A program made the translations under genes and the position numbers. From contig NZ_JANAVO010000001.1 of NCBI RefSeq assembly GCF_024213555.1, positions 1,922,001 to 1,986,000 of the forward strand: DNA of 64,000 bases, given 5' to 3'. Positions 61,863 through 64,000 of the stretch are shown here, piece after piece (position 1 is the stretch's first letter; each line of letters starts with the position of its first letter). The notes under the pieces were generated by a model. The model saw only the letters and a list, made by a program, of their open reading frames with translations, was not told the origin of the DNA and ran no database searches. Origin of the DNA: Allokutzneria sp. A3M-2-11 16 (GTDB lineage: Bacteria; Actinomycetota; Actinomycetes; Mycobacteriales; Pseudonocardiaceae).

Positions 61863-63763
61863 CCCCCCGGCTCACCTTCGTCCTCGTCTCCTACGGCAGG
61901 CGCGATCTGGTCGTCACGTGCCTCAAGACGCTCGCCGAGCACACGCCCGCGCCCTACGACGTGATCGTGGTGGACAGCGCTTCTCCTGATGGCACGGGGG
62001 AATGGCTGGAGCAGAATCTGTCCGACGCCACGGTCCTTCGCATGGAGAAAAACCTGGGCTTCGGGGCAGGGTGCAACCTCGGCGTGCAGCACGCGCGCAC
62101 CGAGCTGGTCTGTTTCCTCAACGCCGACGTCGAGGTGCGCGACGGCTGGCTGGACCCTCTTCTGTCCTTTTTGGACGATCATTCTGAGGTGGGCGCGGTC
62201 GCTCCGGTCATGCTCAACTCGGACGGCTCGGTCCAGGAGTCCGGCAGCCTCATCGGCGGCGACGGCTGGTGCCGCGCCTGGGAGGACGCCTCGTTCCCGC
62301 GCGAGGTGGACTACGCGTCGGCGGCCTGCCTCATCGTGCGCCGCAAGGCTTTCCACCAGGCAGGCGGCTTCTCCCCGGAATACGAGATCGCGTACTTCGA
62401 GGACGTCGACCTCCAGTTGGCGCTGCGTCAGCGCGGGTGGCAGACCTGGGTCATCCCCCAGTCCACAGTGGAGCACGCGCGGCACGGCAGCAGCTCCTCG
62501 GAGCGCGCCACCGAGCTGATGCGGCTCAACCACGGGGTTTTCCAGCGCCGTTGGGCCGATGAGCTGGCCAAACGCCCGGCCGTCACCTCGCTGGACGAGT
62601 GGCCGCACCGCGCGCTCTGGCTCCGCGACCGCAATGCGCCCTACCGCGTGCTGCTCATCGACGACCGTGTCCCGCAAGCGGACCGTGGTCGCGGGGACCC
62701 GCGCACGGCCGCGGTGGTGGACTCGTGGATCGAGGCGCACCCCAACGCCCGCGTCACGTTCTTCGCGGTCTCGGCGGAGCGGCTCGAGGAGTACGCGCCG
62801 CGTTGGCAGGCCAAGGGCGTCGAGGTCGTGCACGGCGTCACCGACCTCGAAGCCTGGTCGCGGTCCCGCGCGGGGCTCTACGACGTGATCGTGGCGTTCC
62901 GCCCGCACAACTACGCGAACTACGGCGTGCCGATCGCGCGCAGTCAGCCGCAGGCGATCCGCGTCTACGACTCCGAGGCCCTGTTCCACCGCCGCCCCGA
63001 GCAGCACTTCGAGCACTCGGTCGACTCGGCCGAGCGCCGCCACCACGCCATCGAGGCGGCGCGGCTGCGCGAGGAGGAGCAGAGCGCCTTCCGCTGGGCC
63101 GACGTCGCGGTGTGCGTGAGCGAGGAGGAGGCGGAGTGGGCGCGCCGGGTCGCTCCGGAGACGCCCGCGCACGTCGCCTGCTACCCGATCGTCACGCCCG
63201 ACGAGGTGCCCGGGGTCGAGGGGCGCGAAGGGATCGTGTTCTTCGGCGGCTTCGACAACACCCCGCGCACGCCCAACGAGTTCGCGGTGCTGGAGTTGGC
63301 CAACGAGGTGCTGCCGGGCCTGCGCGAGCGGCACCCCGGGCTGACGCTGCGCGTGGTCGGCGCGGACCCCTCGCCGAACGTGCTGGCCCTGCACGGTGGG
63401 CTGAACGAGGTCGTCGGCCGGGTGCCCGATCCGCGGCCGTGGCTCAGCGCCGCGCGGCTGCACGTGGTGCCGATGCGGTTCGGCGCCGGAGTGAAGATCA
63501 AGTTCGTCGACTCGATGTCTGCGGGGCTGCCGTTCGTCACCACGCCGGTGGGGGCGGAGGGCCTGCACCTCGGTGCGTACGCGCGCCATCTGGTTGGCGA
63601 ATCACCCGCGGAAATGGTGGAGCTGTGCGACCGCATGCTCCGCGACGACGCGTTGTGGTCGGATGTGCAGCAGGAAATGCTGCGGATCTGCCGGGAACAC
63701 TTTTCCGCCGACGGATTCCGCCGCAGTATGGCGAAAGTTCTTCTCGATTGCGGAATCGCCTGA
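61859..63763 (+). CDS. bifunctional glycosyltransferase (GT2 + GT4)
   Basis: A 634-residue protein with two glycosyltransferase modules. N-terminal GT2 (1-230): TFVLVSYGRRDLVVTCLKTLAEH, VVDSASPDGTGEWL, NADVEVRDGW (DXD-type), SYSYEIAYFEDVDLQLALRQRGW-like EDVDLQL. C-terminal GT4-like (260-634): LYDVIVAFRPHNYANY, SEEEAEWARRVAP, VFFGGFDNTPRTPNEFAV, and PMRFGAGVKIKFVDSMSAGLPFV. GTG 61859 overlaps the previous gene. Both domains probably act in a surface glycan or glycopeptidolipid pathway together with 60513. Sugar specificity is unknown. Confidence 0.85.
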   Translation: MTPRLTFVLVSYGRRDLVVTCLKTLAEHTPAPYDVIVVDSASPDGTGEWLEQNLSDATVLRMEKNLGFGAGCNLGVQHARTELVCFLNADVEVRDGWLDPLLSFLDDHSEVGAVAPVMLNSDGSVQESGSLIGGDGWCRAWEDASFPREVDYASAACLIVRRKAFHQAGGFSPEYEIAYFEDVDLQLALRQRGWQTWVIPQSTVEHARHGSSSSERATELMRLNHGVFQRRWADELAKRPAVTSLDEWPHRALWLRDRNAPYRVLLIDDRVPQADRGRGDPRTAAVVDSWIEAHPNARVTFFAVSAERLEEYAPRWQAKGVEVVHGVTDLEAWSRSRAGLYDVIVAFRPHNYANYGVPIARSQPQAIRVYDSEALFHRRPEQHFEHSVDSAERRHHAIEAARLREEEQSAFRWADVAVCVSEEEAEWARRVAPETPAHVACYPIVTPDEVPGVEGREGIVFFGGFDNTPRTPNEFAVLELANEVLPGLRERHPGLTLRVVGADPSPNVLALHGGLNEVVGRVPDPRPWLSAARLHVVPMRFGAGVKIKFVDSMSAGLPFVTTPVGAEGLHLGAYARHLVGESPAEMVELCDRMLRDDALWSDVQQEMLRICREHFSADGFRRSMAKVLLDCGIA

Positions 63764-63769
63764 GGCGGC

Positions 63770-63792
63770 CCCGCCCGCGCGGTGCGGGCGGG
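63770..63792. terminator. terminator between convergent genes
   Basis: Nine-base stem CCCGCCCGC / GCGGGCGGG, five-base loop, just after the glycosyltransferase stop and before the stop of the minus-strand gene. Confidence 0.6.
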
Positions 63793-63809
63793 ACCGCGAA
63801 CCTCGGAAC

Positions 63810-64000
63810 TCAGCCGGTCGGGCCGATGACCGGCGAGATCGTCGGGGGCTCGGCGAGCCCCGCGGTGTAGGGCAGGCGGATCACGTCGATGTTCTCCGAC
63901 GGCAGCGTGAAGGACACCTCGTCGGTCGGCGTGACCGGCGCGCCGTTCTTCGGGATGTCCAGGATGAGCGTCGCGGTCTCGGTGCCCCTGACCTCGATGT
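63810..64000 (-). CDS. partial minus-strand gene (C-terminus only)
   Basis: The last 62 or so codons of a gene whose start is beyond the window. The readable end is a beta-rich stretch: EVRGTETATLILDIPKNGAP, VTPTDEVSFTLPSENIDVIR, LPYTAGLAEPPTISPVIGPTG then TGA at 63812-63810. It looks like the end of an extracytoplasmic or beta-sandwich protein, but I cannot name it. Confidence 0.7.
   Translation of the reverse strand, partial: IEVRGTETATLILDIPKNGAPVTPTDEVSFTLPSENIDVIRLPYTAGLAEPPTISPVIGPTG

Overview
The window is about 64 kb of high-GC actinobacterial DNA, and its gene content and order fit the family Pseudonocardiaceae (order Pseudonocardiales). I cannot fix the genus. The left end lies close to the chromosome origin. 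It opens inside gyrB and runs gyrA, a DUF3566 membrane protein, tRNA-Ile, a DLW-39 peptide, tRNA-Ala, ppiA, rhomboid, crgA, sortase E and pabA, followed by the pknB-pknA-pbpA-rodA-pstP-fhaB-fhaA cell-wall signalling cluster. This is the conserved origin-proximal backbone of actinobacteria. A near-perfect parS-like site (12557-12570) and a DnaA-box-like site (9228-9236) in the same stretch agree with that position.

Region by region. 1-5.8 kb: gyrase and tRNAs. 5.9-9.6 kb: lipoprotein, membrane protein, cyclophilin, rhomboid protease, PH-like protein, CrgA. 9.8-12.6 kb: DUF881 protein, class E sortase and PabA in an overlapping run. 12.6-22.7 kb: Ser/Thr kinase, phosphatase, FHA, RodA and PBP operon on the minus strand. 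22.8-25.7 kb: tRNA-Leu, a secreted AbfB-GH43 arabinan-active enzyme and an unrecognised protein. 25.8-29.0 kb: sugar-lactone oxidase divergent from a fold-type III PLP enzyme, plus TetR. 29.0-30.2 kb: gene-poor. 30.2-33.9 kb: two small proteins divergent from an HTH/TPR regulator and a phosphotransferase-fold protein, with repeated operators between them. 33.9-36.8 kb: copper operon (YcnI, CopC, CopD). 37.2-42.5 kb: compatible-solute operon joining a BCCT carrier and a complete OpuC-type ABC system. 42.5-48.9 kb: DUF6474, RecB-like nuclease, SDR, aldo/keto reductase, UDP-glucose dehydrogenase, DoxX. 48.9-55.2 kb: gamma-glutamyltransferase, a tendamistat-like secreted protein, glycerate kinase with transporter, and a secreted animal-type alpha-amylase. 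55.3-57.6 kb: two-component system with an Asp-rich exported protein. 57.7-60.1 kb: AceE/transketolase-like enzyme. 60.5-63.8 kb: surface-glycan genes, then a partial minus-strand gene at the right edge.

Most of the window is core or ordinary accessory chromosome. I see no phage, insertion sequence or CRISPR array. The strongest unexplained signals are at nucleotide level: an iterated TCCACWGTGGA palindrome placed mostly inside genes with unusual Thr codons, a tandem DnaA-box-like array at 60122-60172, a nested inverted-repeat element at 44785-44902, and helically phased operator repeats before the HTH regulator. At protein level the most interesting are the tendamistat-like protein near an animal-type amylase and the Cys-bracketed poly-Asp exported protein in the two-component operon.
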